64,000 nucleotides of DNA, taken from Phallus indusiatus (Eukaryota; Basidiomycota; Agaricomycetes; Phallales; Phallaceae). The notes under the pieces are model-generated. The model did no database searches. It had not been told where the DNA came from and saw nothing but the letters and a program-made list of their open reading frames with translations. Positions 48,268-60,034 of this stretch are shown here, piece after piece (position 1 is the first letter of the stretch; the number at the start of each line of letters is the position of its first letter). The stretch lies in the NCBI GenBank assembly GCA_027605045.1, contig JAQFWX010000004.1:2614683-2678682 (forward strand). The letters are read 5' to 3'. The translations under genes were made by a program, and so were the position numbers.

Positions 48268-49795
48268 ATGAGCAACATGGATTTTCAGCGAACCCGCGAT
48301 CTCACCGTACGTCCTTTTCAACTTTGATATGCTAAATGCTTTCTTTCAAGTTAAGTAATCCAAACTCCAGTCGTGGTCTCGTAAGCTTTTCTCAGCTTCA
48401 TACATATCAAACCTCCAACTTACCAGATGTAAATACAGTCGTTAGCTATTGCGCTTTCGTATGGAACCGTCTATTTCATCTCTTAAATCTTTCGACTCAA
48501 TGAAGAAATCCTAGGTATACGACTGTCTTCTCACATTTGCTTCCGAAATCGAGTATATTTGGCCAACCCCGTGCAGCAATGGCAAAGTTCTCTACTTCCT
48601 CACAAAATATCCTGCTCTCGTAGATGGCGTTATGATAATATATGGTCGGTTTACATCATTTTATTCACCTGCCTGGTCCTGCCAGATAAGTGAAATAACG
48701 TTGAACCTTTGAAAGCCCACAGCGGACCACCGTTCCTCTCTCCTTCATTCTGTCAAACACTGCTAAAAATCTATACCTGTAAGTCCTCAATATCAAAAAA
48801 ATCAGCCGTACCGAACTTTATGCTGCATCAAGGGCTTCTCGTTCTTGGTATACTCATCGCAGAGAGTGAGTGATCGCTACTGAATATAAAAAACATATTC
48901 GTATTATAATGTCACTAGTCGTTGTCGGATTTAGAACATGGGCAGTATGGGATCGAAACAAATGTATAGGAATAGCCTCTTGTATCCTAGCCCTTATACT
49001 CATTGCACCTTCCTGCTTTCTCATTTGGCGTGCTTGGTCGAACAAAAAAATTTGTCAGTATGTTCATCTCCGATTCCTTATGTACAATACAACTCTAATT
49101 GATTCTAGCCGTGCTTCCGAATATGGCATCTTTGACATGCGTTTTCACCGAAGGACTAGATAATCACTTATATATTGACATTTCATTCCTCATTTTTTTT
49201 GAGTCACGTACGTCGAAACCCTTTTCTCATGTTAATCACTACTTTGCTGAACAACTGAATTAGTGATGTTGGCTCTCACGCTGTACAAAACTTGGCCTTG
49301 CCGTGCGTACATACTAGTAGCCCACCCATAGATCCGCTGCTATTCAATTAATTCTCTAGTACGCCATACCCCTTCGGAACTCGTTACTCCTTCCAAACTT
49401 ATTACCACGCTATACCGCGACGGTGTGTCTTTTCACTACTTTACATCCCATTCAGGCTATAGCACTCACCTCTTTTCGGCAGGCATCGTTTTCTATCTAT
49501 ACCTCATCATCTTGTCTATCATCAACGTCGTTACCATCGCGTGTTATGTATGTTAATTACAATCATATAACATTTCAGATAATTGTTCGCATCTTTAACC
49601 TATCGTCTACAGTCCGATGCTGTACCCACGTTTTTGCAGTACGTCGTTTCGAGAGTTGTATTTGGTCTTCAAGGAAATGGTTATGACTACTCTTCTAGAA
49701 TGCAGCGCGTTTTACACTCCATCCTTACCTCGCGCTTACTACTAAACTTGCACGAAGCAGTTTCCAAAGACCGTGAGCGGCATTTAGATATTTAA
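48268..49795 (+). CDS. DUF6533 seven-helix membrane protein
   Basis: Integral membrane protein of the large basidiomycete DUF6533 family, of unknown function. The spliced order is MSNMDFQRTRDLT, then TVVSYCAFVYDCLLTFASEIEYIWP (family signature), GKVLYFLTKYPALVDGVMIIY, SFCQTLLKIY, FMLHQGLLVLGILIAE, IVVGFRTWAVWDRNKCIGIA (the typical R-T-W-A-V-W-x-R-N block), a long hydrophobic helix, SLMLALTLYKTW, SELVTPSKLITTLYRDG, IVFYLYLIILSIINVVTIACY and the C-terminal MQRVLHSILTSRLLLNLHEA. About ten small introns; joins work in frame through the sixth helix, while the exon before the C-terminal block is uncertain. A MITE ends 17 bases before the chosen ATG. Confidence 0.75.
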
Positions 49796-51309
49796 CAAGA
49801 GTGTTGCGTTGACGCTGCAGATGATGAAATCGCGCTGACAACCCTTGTTCCTGGCGTCGAGTCTTGTTTTCATCATCAGCAGCAACACCAACTTGAACAA
49901 AACTCGAACTCTTGCTAATATTTTTTCGTAAACATCTGTTGGAATATGAGTTACTCCTGTATATAGTACTAGTCACGGCGCTTATAGACTACACCTTTGT
50001 GTCCGCTAATTCATCGTCCTGGGATTCCAACAACATCACTCTCAAATCATTCTGGATCTTTTTACCCCTTACTATTATGTTATGTCAAATTGTGTGTATA
50101 TAAAAAGATAACAATGTGTTCCACAATGCTGTGGAGAATACTTTCCTGTTTTCTCTCTCGCGCGCACGAGGATATGAAACCTGGCCACGATACCAGAAAA
50201 AATTACCATTTTCCTGTCTTGGGGGGGAGGGGGCTTCGCTTTCCAAGACCTCAACGAATAACAAACCATTAGTATAACAATGAGAGAGCAGTGTGCTGAT
50301 CGTAATATCAGAGATGTTAAGACTGACTAGGGGCGGTCTGATGCTCAGAACCCGAGAAAACCGAGTCTAAAAGTGCCCGACCGTCTCCCTCCGTCTCCAT
50401 CGTACTCGCACCGCTGCGGCCAGGGTTTTCAGGGTTATTAATTCATGCAGTAGAGTTTGTATTTATATGCGTTTTTTTTATGAAGTACGAACACCCCGGC
50501 CCGCTTCACACGGATTTGTTCACAGATAAAACCATGCTTATTCAGACATTTTGACATACAAACTTTACGTGTACAATTCATTAATACAGAATCATTTTAT
50601 AACGGCTGAAAGAAGGAAAATCGATACTAAAACTCTTTCGGTACCTCGTGCGGCATGCTTCTTTATTTGGCACAGAAATTACTGACGCAATTCTTCAGTG
50701 TCGTCGCCGCCAGCCGGGTAACCGGTGATCGATCTGATCGCCTGGATGGGCCTTTTTCCGGATAATACTGCAGAAATTGAAGCAGAACCCTGCTTGGTGC
50801 AGAGAACTTGGCTTCCCCGAAGCTCGCGGTTTGGCGACAAATGTGTGGAACTTGCTATCAGAATGTATGCTGCAATCTCCCTAAACGAACACAGAAGCTT
50901 GAAGTCCGGGGTGAGTGAATGAGCAATAAAGTTTGACAGAAAATTGGAAATTCAATGAAAAGCGAGATGTCTGTCATGCTGGGCAGAGAGTCAACAGACG
51001 ATGCCGCATCCTGCTCAGTTGGACGGGCCTATAGTACGCAGAGTGCCGTGCACAGCACAATCAAACACAAATTCAATAAATACCCAGCATTGGGAGTTTG
51101 TTACAGAAAAAGTTCAACGTATCACATAAATACACCTTGATCAAGTTCCCACCCAAGAACCATCCTTTTCAATGATATACAGCAGTGTAGCCATTGCCTC
51201 GTCAAATTCGAAGTTAGAGCCTGTCCTGTGAAGTAGCTCACATTAAATTAGGAAGAAGAGGACCAAGAATAGAGTATTACGATACCGAGAAGGTATTTCT
51301 TAACGAATC
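49796..51309. other. intergenic, no gene seen
   Basis: About 1.5 kb with only short frames lacking family features, including 49725-49976 on minus and 50725-50922 on plus. Confidence 0.5.
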
Positions 51310-51579
51310 TTAATCAAAATCCACTAGGTTACATGTGATTTTTTGATCAGTATCGGCTGTGCAATCGAGACACAGGGTTCCGCTAAGTATGTAGGGCGGC
51401 GGACAGGAAGATTGTGAAGCTGCAGTTGGAGTCAGATCCTGTGTTGGAATAGCTGCTGATTGAGCCAAGTTCACTGCTGCGGACGGTACGAATAGAACCG
51501 GTGCTGCTGCAGTAGTTTGGGCAGACATGAGTAAAGTAAGGGTGAGAGTTGAGATGAACGAGACACAAAGGATTTGCAT
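51310..51579 (-). CDS. Small secreted cysteine-containing protein
   Basis: Single-exon frame of 89 residues with a clear signal peptide (MQILCVSFISTLTLTLLMSAQTTAA, cleavage near AAA-PV). The short mature part has a Ser/Ala/Thr-rich linker followed by a cluster with four Cys (SSCPPPYILSGTLCLDC, then ITCNLVDFD). No family recognised. A TATA box lies about 100 bases upstream. Small secreted proteins of this kind are common in Agaricomycetes; function unknown. Confidence 0.6.
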   Translation of the reverse strand: MQILCVSFISTLTLTLLMSAQTTAAAPVLFVPSAAVNLAQSAAIPTQDLTPTAASQSSCPPPYILSGTLCLDCTADTDQKITCNLVDFD

Positions 51580-51678
51580 TATGCGATGAAAAGTGAGAAG
51601 CGAGTTAGAAATTAAAAAGCTGAAAGTTAGAATAAAAGTCGGAAGAAGATGATGCCGTTTACTTGAGTAGTACATCCA

Positions 51679-51688
51679 CCTTATATAG
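51679..51688 (-). promoter_or_regulatory. TATA box of the small secreted protein gene
   Basis: CTATATAAGG on the minus strand, about 100 bases before the ATG at 51579, which fits a short 5' UTR. Confidence 0.5.
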
Positions 51689-51933
51689 AGAAATGGTTGT
51701 GGGGGGCCTAAGAAAGTACAAGGACCGTCACGGACCCGCGGTCGTCGAAACAACATAGAATTCGTTTACGTTTTGAAAAAAAGGGTCGGATACAGGGAAT
51801 TGAGTAGATCGAGCACGTTACATGTGAAACCTGCCCAATCACTGATGGCCATCACTAGCACCGCTGGTTATCATCGGACACCGGATTAACATACTTAGAC
51901 AGTCATATTATTAGCTATTGTACTTACATACTT

Positions 51934-54681
51934 TTACACCACCGACCCTCTTTCTCTTTCAGCATCCCACCTCTCAGCATCCCTGACTAAACGCATCATC
52001 TGCTCATGTTTCTTCTTCTCATCAGAAGGCCGATAATCGATGACACTATCCACATAAGCTATACCCCATGCATTCGCGCCAACTCGGGAGCCTGCCAACA
52101 CAGGAAGATGTGAAGCTGACGGTGGTTTGATTTCCCACGTTGCACGCGTTGGTTGAGTATCCGCTCGATCTACGATAGATGAGAGTGTGAAACGTGACTT
52201 TTGTGGTGTGATACGTACAATGAGTGAGACCTGTGTGTGGCTCGTATACACCTATTAGGTGTCGTGTCCCTTGAGATCGTGACTGGGTTAGACGCAACTT
52301 TGCCTTTTTATCTTCATCATCGGGAGCAGCAGCTGGTGCGGTAGAAGTACCATTAACTGCAGGCGTGGGTCCAGGCGTAGGTGTGGATGTGACAAGGGGA
52401 CCGGGCAGGGAGACAGGACCTGGCGTGCTCCTCTGAAAAACATGTGAATGTGAAAGCGACGGCGTCGCCGGGACAGCCGAAGTGGGTACAGCAGCAGCAG
52501 AACTGGATTCCTTCTCTCTTTCTGGTTCAATCACAGCAATACCGCCCCACCTCTCCTTCCTCGCCCTCGTCCACTCTTCATTCCACTCTAGCACTTTAAC
52601 ACCCGCTGCCCACATCCAATTCGTTCGATCAACGCCATCACGCATAATCGCCATTTTCTTAATCATGCTCAGGTCACCATCGAACGGACCTAGCCCATTT
52701 CCTCCGAAAAACGTCGTAGGACCACCTGGCTTGTATAGCATCGGACCTCCACCGCCACCGCCCCCTCCTCCTCCTCCAGTGCCTCCCAAACCGCCACCTG
52801 CGCCAAATCCAGATCGCGTGCCGCCAGGACCTAAGCCGTCGAGATGACCCTGCGTCAAGATGGGATCTTTCGTGGTCGCGTAGCTCAGGAGTTCGGTCAG
52901 TTCACCAACCGGATCACCCGGTTTGAGGCCCTTAGCTGTGATTTCGGCGAGAACTTTGGATTCGTAATAGTCGTCCACTATCCATTTTCCATCTTAATGT
53001 GACAAATAATTTTAGAACAAATCTTGATCAGTGTTAGAAGGAATTTATTCGAACCTTTGATCATTTTTGCGCCGTGCCTTTTATATGCGCTGCGAGCAGT
53101 AACAAGCGTGACGCTCCTTGTACGCATGTGCGACGGAATAACACCCTTGAGAATAAGATCGTCCTTTTCGGGCTGCGTGCATATCAGCTTTAGCATAAGT
53201 GGATTACGCCGAAAGTAGTATAGCGAGTCTTTGTAGCCCGATGTACGCGCTGCCTCAATAGCAAGCATGTATTGTCTTGTTGGATGACGTTGAGGAAGAA
53301 TAAACGTTTGAGCTTTAAATTGTCTGCCTGTGGTAGTTCATGATAAGTTGTCGTGCAATAAGAATGAAGTTGGGTTACGCACCCCCTTGAAGGACACCGT
53401 CTTGATCAATCTTTTCATCTCCTTTGGGATCATCCTCCGTAACGAGTTCATCGTTTTCTATTAAATAGTCTACATCGCCTACTTTGAGGTAATGTTTGAC
53501 AGGAGGAGCTACAGCATAAATGTTCAGTTCAAAGATTGAAAAGCTTTAAGACAAGCGAATTTACCATCTGCATCGCCAGCACCGACACCGTGCCCACCTC
53601 TTCCACGACCCCGTCCTCTTCCTCTTCCACGTCCTCGCCCAGGTGTACCAGTTATAGAACTGCCTCTGATTCTCCCAGGTACCGCTCTCGAACCGCGCGG
53701 TCGTCCCCGTGGTCTACCCCTCCCGCGTTTGAAACCAGCAGGAGCCTCGAATTCAGGATCGTCCCCGCCGTCAGAAGAAGGTGCAAGAGACCGCAGTGAA
53801 GCTGAATGAGAGCGGGACGTCAAGCCTTTTTGTCGTTGGTTTAACGGCGCGTCGAGATCTTCCTCGCCGTCCCCCTCTCCTTCACCTTCGCCTTCCCCAT
53901 CCTCTCCTTCACCTTCACCTTCAACGCCACCGTCTTCATCCTCTTCTTCGCCTTCACCTTCTTCGCCTTCGTCATCTTCCATTTCCGCATCCGCGTCGGG
54001 GTCAGCTTCAGCAAGTCCTTCGTCCCCTTCCTCTTCTTCACCGGCCTCGGGTTCAGCGTCAGCGTCAGCCATCTCAACATCCCCTCCGTCGCCTCTTCCT
54101 TCTTCTTCTTCTTCTTCCTCTTCTTCAGCTCTCGCAGCGACGACCTCCTTGCCCTTTCCCTTTCCTTTAACATCAACCTTCCTAGATCCTCTTTCATTAT
54201 CGGCTTCACCCTCCCCCGAAACAAACCCAGAACCAGATCGAGACCTAGTATCCGATCTAGCATCCTCTTCTTCAGCCTCTCCTTCACCTTCACCCGCCTC
54301 CTCCTCCTCTTCTTCTTCTTCTTCTTCGTCTTCTTCAGGGGGAGGCGGGGGCTGCGGCGGTCGAACACGCAACTGCACTCTCCTGGTACTCGTCCGTGGA
54401 GGCGGTACCGAAGCGGGCGTCGCCGCATTAACGCTATTTCGCGCACGCGTACTACTCCTCGTCGGCGTCGAGGTCGAAATCATGTTATGTCCCGCAGACC
54501 CTGTCTTTTTCGATACAGACCCAGGCGGACGTCCTCTACCTCTCGACGTAGGAGTTGGAGTGGAAGGTGTTTGGTTTTGACTCTGACTCTGACTCTGACT
54601 TTGACTCTGATCCTGGGTTTGATTCTGATTTTGGTTTTGAGAGGCGGCATGGGTAATTTTGATTCTGCGGAAAGACGACAT
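51934..54681 (-). CDS. Chromatin-remodelling complex subunit Rsc7/Swp82-like
   Basis: Subunit of SWI/SNF-type (RSC) remodellers, related to yeast Npl6/Rsc7 and Swp82. The N-terminal half is disordered: a Gln-Ser-Asn repeat, AT-hook-like patches (SRGRGRPPGS; FKRGRGRPRGRPRGSR), long Glu/Asp/Gly runs and an (RG)n run. The conserved half follows: YLKVGDVDYLIENDELV, then AQTFILPQRHPTRQYMLAIE, ARTSGYKDSLYYFRRNP, KDDLILKGVIPSHMRTRSVTLVTARSAYKRHGAKMI, WIVDDYYESKVLAE, and, after a Gly-rich insert, HLIGVYEPHTGLTH joined to ADTQPTRATWEI. ATG at 54681 (MSSFRRIKIT); the open frame runs further upstream without another ATG. Stop TAA at 51936-51934. Four or more introns. Confidence 0.85.
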
Positions 54682-55288
54682 TTTTTGTTTTGGTGTTGGC
54701 GACGTGACTTTAGTGACGCGTTTCGCTGTCACAACTCAATATGTATTCCGATCTACGCCTTATCTAAGGTCTCTAGTACGAGCTCTGTAATGCACTCCCA
54801 ATAATCATGACGAAACAATTCGCACCGATGTGAAAACTCTGAGAGTCGAGGAAATAAAGGAGGAAGAAAGATGCGATGTTGATAATACCGTCGTATTAAA
54901 TAAGGCGGTGAGCCTCAGGCTACATATACTAATTATTCCTTATGTATATCTCTACGAATCCCGAAAGCGATAATGCACCTTCATTACTCGTCAGACATAG
55001 CTAAAGATGGCCGTCAAACGAATGGAAATGAAAGTCTGACTCTTAAAGGTTTTGGAGGACATTGTTGTCGGCTGGGCCGCAGTAGGTCCAAAATGCCTAC
55101 CTTTATACTTCTAACGTTTATTCGAGACAAATTCTTCAGAGAAAGGGTCCTTGTTATGCCCAGTTCACGCCGGTGTTCTGTCTTTGCAAGGCGAACCGTA
55201 TTCCATTTACACCAGATTTAAGAAATGCGAACTTTAACAATACATATCCCCATTCAACCACCCATATGAACTTCAATATTCCATTCAT
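54682..55288. other. intergenic, no gene seen
   Basis: Promoter of the Rsc7-like gene and 3' flank of the hydrolase gene. Only a short meaningless frame (54973-55221). Confidence 0.5.
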
Positions 55289-56261
55289 TCATTCCAATTT
55301 CTCTGTCAAAAACCCACACAAAACCTCGATATACCTCTCTCGCTCCTCCCAGAAAGGCATATGGGTAGATCCTTCAAATCGAACCCACTTGCATTTGTTT
55401 ATTTTGTAAAAAAAGGGAGAACAAACATAATCTTGCCCGATATCCCCACGTCCGTTTACAACGAGTGTTATTGCTTTGACTTTATGGAGTCTATCGATGG
55501 AGGACCAATTGTTAAGAATCCTTTTCAAAGCAAAATGATTAATCATCAACACATTTAAGACAGACCTGTGGAGGCGAGAGTACGTACGGGGCGCTTGAAA
55601 CGGTCGTGTTGCCATTTGGACCAAAAACAGCATCGAACGTGTCGGTGTATTCTACAGGCAACGGCCTCACAATACATCCATGCTTGCCGTGGAAAACCTT
55701 CAGCGCTTCATAGTACCTCGCTGGTTCCTTCATCCCGACTTTGATACTTTCCACAACATCTTCAGGAAAATCTTTCAACAGTTCCATTGTTGATTTCCCC
55801 CACAAAGCACCTGATGCCAAAGTATTCGCAAGAACCAGCCGTTTGAGACCTGGTCTTTGCCTTTGAATAGCGTATTCGACGCCCAAGCAGCCTCCCCATG
55901 AGTGACCGTAAAGGTTGAACGATTCTTCGATCCCTAAAAAGCGGGTAAGATTGTCTAATTCATCCATGAACAGCTCGAAGGTCCAAAACGTCGGGGGCTT
56001 CTCCTTTAAATGAGTAGACCGTCCATTCCCAAGTTGATCGTAAAATATGACAGGTATTTGAGCATACTTGACGGCATCTGCGTGTGGATAGAGGTAGTTC
56101 TGGATAAGACCGGGTCCACCATGCAGAATTATGAGAGGATCCTGAGTACGACCTTCCAGAGCACCATACACCCTGTAATACGTTTGGAATGTCTCTTCTT
56201 GGCAGGTGAAAGGAATATGTCCTTCGGTGTACGTGCCAAACGCATCCTCTTTGGTGACCAT
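55289..56261 (-). CDS. Proline iminopeptidase-like alpha/beta hydrolase (S33)
   Basis: Cytosolic-type serine hydrolase of peptidase family S33 (proline iminopeptidase / amino-acid amidase). Two exons with one intron near 55510-55600. The oxyanion-hole motif is LIILHGGPGLIQNY, followed by VIFYDQLGNGRST, the nucleophile elbow GHSWGGCLG, the acid Asp in VVNGRGDIGQD and the His in GSTHMPFWEE. No signal peptide. Length close to 290-300 residues matches the family. ATG at 56261, stop TGA at 55291-55289. Substrate (N-terminal Pro peptides or amides) cannot be decided. Confidence 0.88.
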
Positions 56262-56860
56262 TTGTATTATCTTGCTGTCGAGGTTGAGATCAATGGAATT
56301 TTATTGTATCCGGGCATTGTCTCCCGGCGTCGACCGCGTCATGGATTCTTTAAAAATGGTTTTTCGTACGCGGATGGCATAGGACACATGTCGAGTAAAT
56401 AGACTCGCAAAAATTCTTCTGTTGAATTCGGAGTTTAACTTTGTACACTTCGTGCAAAGTTAAACACCTATCACAACGAGTGTGCATTAGTCTAATCATG
56501 TCTAATCATGGTTGCGTCTAGCGCCCACGATCTAAATATGCCCTTCGAATTCGGCGTCGACGAGTCCAAGGTTGACGTTAAGTATACACTGAGTTTTATC
56601 CTTTCATTAATGAATCACATATGGACTTACCCTTTCTAACTTGAGTTTTTCTCCTTGTTAACATTTAATCTTTCACAGGTATAGAGATCGTGAAAGCAAA
56701 GAATCACTCCCTAGTCACGGTAGTACATCGAAATTGCAATGAAATTATATAGAAATACCGTAATAGTTAGTAGGCATATACATGTTATTCACAGCGAAAC
56801 ACACGAAAAAAGCCAGAGTGGATTATCATATAGCACAGTGACAAGCGATAAACATTATTA
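56262..56860. other. intergenic, no gene seen
   Basis: Promoter of the hydrolase and 3' flank of the next minus-strand gene. A plus-strand ATG at 56509 opens a frame of about 40 codons only. Confidence 0.5.
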
Positions 56861-57660
56861 TTACTGAAGAATTGAAGAAACATATGGAGAATCCTGAATA
56901 ATCAGTTCTACAGCGTCTTCGTGATCCAAGTTGCTAGTGGGTACTTCTCCATCAACGAAGGGCTGGTCGACGTCAAGGTAAGCAGTCTGTTGATCCATCA
57001 AGGCATTCATTTCTTCGGTGATCTCCATCATCTTCTCGTCCATCAACGTAACGTCATGCTAAAAAATTGATAAGTACAAAGTTATTTAAAAAGGGAGAGA
57101 ACTGACGTCGTCTTCTGGCTGCCAAGTTTGCTCTAAGTATGTGAGGTGACTGTCAAGGGAGCCTCGACGGCGCAGTTCGGAAACTTCAAAGGACTGAGAA
57201 TAAATGAAATGAAAAAGTGAGTCGTCGAGGGAGTGACTTGAAGTAATTATGGTAACTTACGTTTTCAGTTCCGTCGGTTGAAGAACAGACCTCGACGAGG
57301 TTTTGCGCCGAATACCTACGTCTGATGAACAATATTGATGTCGCGTCGGTTGCGTTATGAATTTGTGTGCGTTGGAATGGCGATGAGGTAATTGCAGAGT
57401 CCAAATGCCTGGGTGAATTATAGCTCCACGAAGAACCGTAATCGAATTCGTCTGAGTTCAGTGACTCTCTCGGGCTCACTGCGCTATTTTCGCTTTCCCT
57501 GGAACTGGAGACCCCGCGTTTGGTTTTCGGTGGAAAAGCATCACTAAATGAAAAGCTTCTTGAGAGGGAAAAACGTCTGGGTCTGATGGTGGTATTGGGA
57601 TTATTTTTTTGAGGGTTAGGTGAGGAGGAGTCGAATGGGGATTGTGGAGTAATAGACATC
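56861..57660 (-). CDS. Hypothetical Ser-rich protein
   Basis: Unrecognised protein in about three exons. N-terminal part rich in Ser, Pro and Arg (MSITPQSPFDSSSPNPQ, RPRRFSLSRSFSFSDAFPP, SPRESLNSDEFDYGSSW), with several RxxS and SP sites suggesting a phosphorylated disordered region. Then FIRRRYSAQNLVEV, SFEVSELRRRGSLDSHLTYLEQTWQPEDD, and an acidic, Met-rich helix-prone tail (MDEKMMEITEEMNALMDQQ) ending in SPYVSSILQ. ATG at 57660-57658 is the first in frame. It is divergently arranged with the forkhead-like gene. It could be a regulator, but nothing proves that. Confidence 0.55.
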
Positions 57661-58272
57661 TGAGCTGTACGAAGAAACGAGGTGGTGGAAATCTCAGTGT
57701 GTAGGTAAGAAGATCTCTGTCTTGGAGGTCTTTTTAAAAAAGCAAGGGCGGACAAGGGAAATCCTGTGGACTCGAAATTCAGTGAATGCCCATATTTACG
57801 TCCGACCCAATGTCCACAGCAGACACGGCCCAGGACGATTGTTAGAAGAACGCTGCATCTTCATACGGCACCTGTCTCTTCCAGGATCTCACAGGAACGA
57901 TCGACGAGGTCCGAGTCTCGCGCGATTTTAGTGAGTATTTGAGGATGTCCGCTACATTAAAACTCCGATTGGCTGTACGCGCTGGCCTAAGGACGCACCG
58001 AGTGCCACAATTAATTAACGCGTTATCTGACCTTTGTCCATCAACCATTTTGGACAATCGGTCCACTCGTTTATCGTCTTCTGGCCACAAAAGATGCAGA
58101 TCAACCCCAAAACTGGAAGTACGTCCGTGCTTTGTGTACTCGCTACCCTTTGTGGTTTATGGGCAAGACCACACGGCCTCGATGCGTGGACTTAACCCAC
58201 TTTGAAATATAAACAAGCTGAAGTTGCTGGTCTGTGTTAATTTCCTTTTTGCTGTTGAACGAAACTCAAGTT
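57661..58272. other. divergent intergenic region
   Basis: 612 bases between the start codons of the unknown Ser-rich protein and the forkhead-like gene, so both promoters lie here. No TATA box stands out. Confidence 0.5.
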
Positions 58273-60034
58273 ATGGCGCCAGACTGCACTAATCAAATCC
58301 CAGTGGGCCCGTCATACCCCGTCAATGCAAACACGTATCCGGGACAACCACTTACATCCTTGTCGCTAAACCAGACCGTTTTGCAAAGCCGAAACTCCAT
58401 TATTCACGTTCAATCATACGACTTTGATCCACGAATTCTTGACGATGATCCCGATTACGACGAAGATGCCGAACCAGACGGTACACCCATCACAACGAAG
58501 GGTCTTTTCACATCCACCACCTACATCATCAGACAAATCGCCAATATTCTAGTTCTACGTTGCAATCCTCACGTTATATACCCTTTGAAGAGCGCAAATA
58601 TACCCCGAGCGTGGATTCCGTATCTTCAAGCTGCTGCTCCACGTCCAGACGAAAAACGCGTTCTTCGAGACTATTATCCCCTTCCACATCATCAAAGGCA
58701 ATTTGACGAATGGGAAGCTTCTCATCCTGGTATGCATTAACATTTGAAGAGATGGAACCTTTCTTATAACTCTATAGCCGAAACCCTCCCCGGAATGCAC
58801 ACCTTCAACTTATGCACGGTACCTTCCTATTGGGACGATGAAGTTCCACCCGTGCCTCTTCCATATCTCATCATCAGCGCAATTTCCGGATCACCTTCGG
58901 CCACACTTACAGAGCGCGAAATAAAGCTCTCGCTGATCAGACGATTCCCTTATTTTGCACAACGTTTAGCTAGAAACAGTCGTTGGCAGGTGCGTTAGCT
59001 TCACGCGGCAGTTTTCCTTTTTCTTCGCGTCGATTACTTATTCTCCTTGTTGAAAAGATTTCGGTCAATTGGATTTTGAACAGTTATGCCTGTTTTGAGC
59101 GTGTTCCGCGCGACGCGACGCCAGAGGACGATGTAAGTATTAGACACCATATGTAAACATTGATCTCTAACGACTTGGAACAGGGTTGTGCGTACCGGGC
59201 ATGGGGTGTGCCATCTTTTCAAGCTCTAATATATCCTGAATCAAGGGATTCACGACAAAGACAAAGAAGTTCACAACAAGTCCCGATTCATGTGTTTTTT
59301 CCCATTGATTATGGGGAATCTATATCTGACCTTTCGCTCAAACCTACTCGACTTGTTCGGCAACCGCGCAAAATTGCATCGACAAACCTACCGATAAAAT
59401 TGCATTCGAATTCAAGACAAGAGATGCGTTTGGAAGCGAAAGAGAATATTGTACCGTCGGCTACAACGCTGATGTTGATGGATCCTCAGAACTCAAACGC
59501 AGGACTTAGTTCTCATTTATTGCCTTCCGGCTCTCCAAATGAATTAGAAATGGATTACACCGATTCAATCAACTTCTCAGACGATGAATGTTTAGTTTGG
59601 AGTCCCGCTCCAACGCTGACTACAATTTGTTCCGGCGACATACCAGCGATACCAGAAATAGATGATTGGCTGAATATAGAAGATATGAATGCGGGACTGG
59701 GATGGACCGAAGAGTTGACTTTGGGATCTGGGCAGCATGTTGGTTCTTCAGCATCGGCTTGGTATCGTGATGGAGATATTATACGGTTGAAGAATGTTTG
59801 GCCGACAGATGTTCCACCACCATGGGGCCCGAAATGGCCGTCACTTTGGGTACAATGTGAGTTGTTTTTCAAACCATGTTGCTTCTGCGAAAGATTGCTG
59901 TAGCTGATATTCGGTATTTAGCCACGTTGGTGCAAAGTGTCAAACTGGGATATGATGAAACTGCTAAAGCGGCGCTGAGAAAAAGGATATTAAAGCAAGC
60001 AGAAAAAGATTTTGGAATTATAGTTGACACTTGA
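58273..60034 (+). CDS. Forkhead-like winged-helix protein with atypical recognition helix
   Basis: Putative transcription factor of 509 residues. Exons: 58273-58729, 58778-58989, 59058-59132, 59184-59856, 59922-60034; all phases fit. The winged-helix region (about residues 172-258) reads VPPVPLPYLIISAISGSP, ATLTEREIKLSLIRRFPYFA, RNSRWQ, then over an intron ISVNWILNSYACFERVPRD. This follows the forkhead order PYSYLxLI / LTLxEIYxxIxxRFPYF / W / CFxKVPRD. Where classical forkheads have NSIRHNLS, the DNA-contacting helix 3, this protein has ISVNWILN. The rest contains WGVPSFQALIYP, a linker with KENIVPS, acidic segments (MDYTDSINFSDDECLVWSP) and a C-terminal amphipathic stretch. It may bind DNA differently or not at all. 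Confidence 0.72.

Noticed and set aside
53781..54170. Plus-strand Leu/Arg-rich frames opposite the Rsc7-like gene
   Set aside because: Artefact of the Glu/Asp-rich repeats read on the opposite strand.
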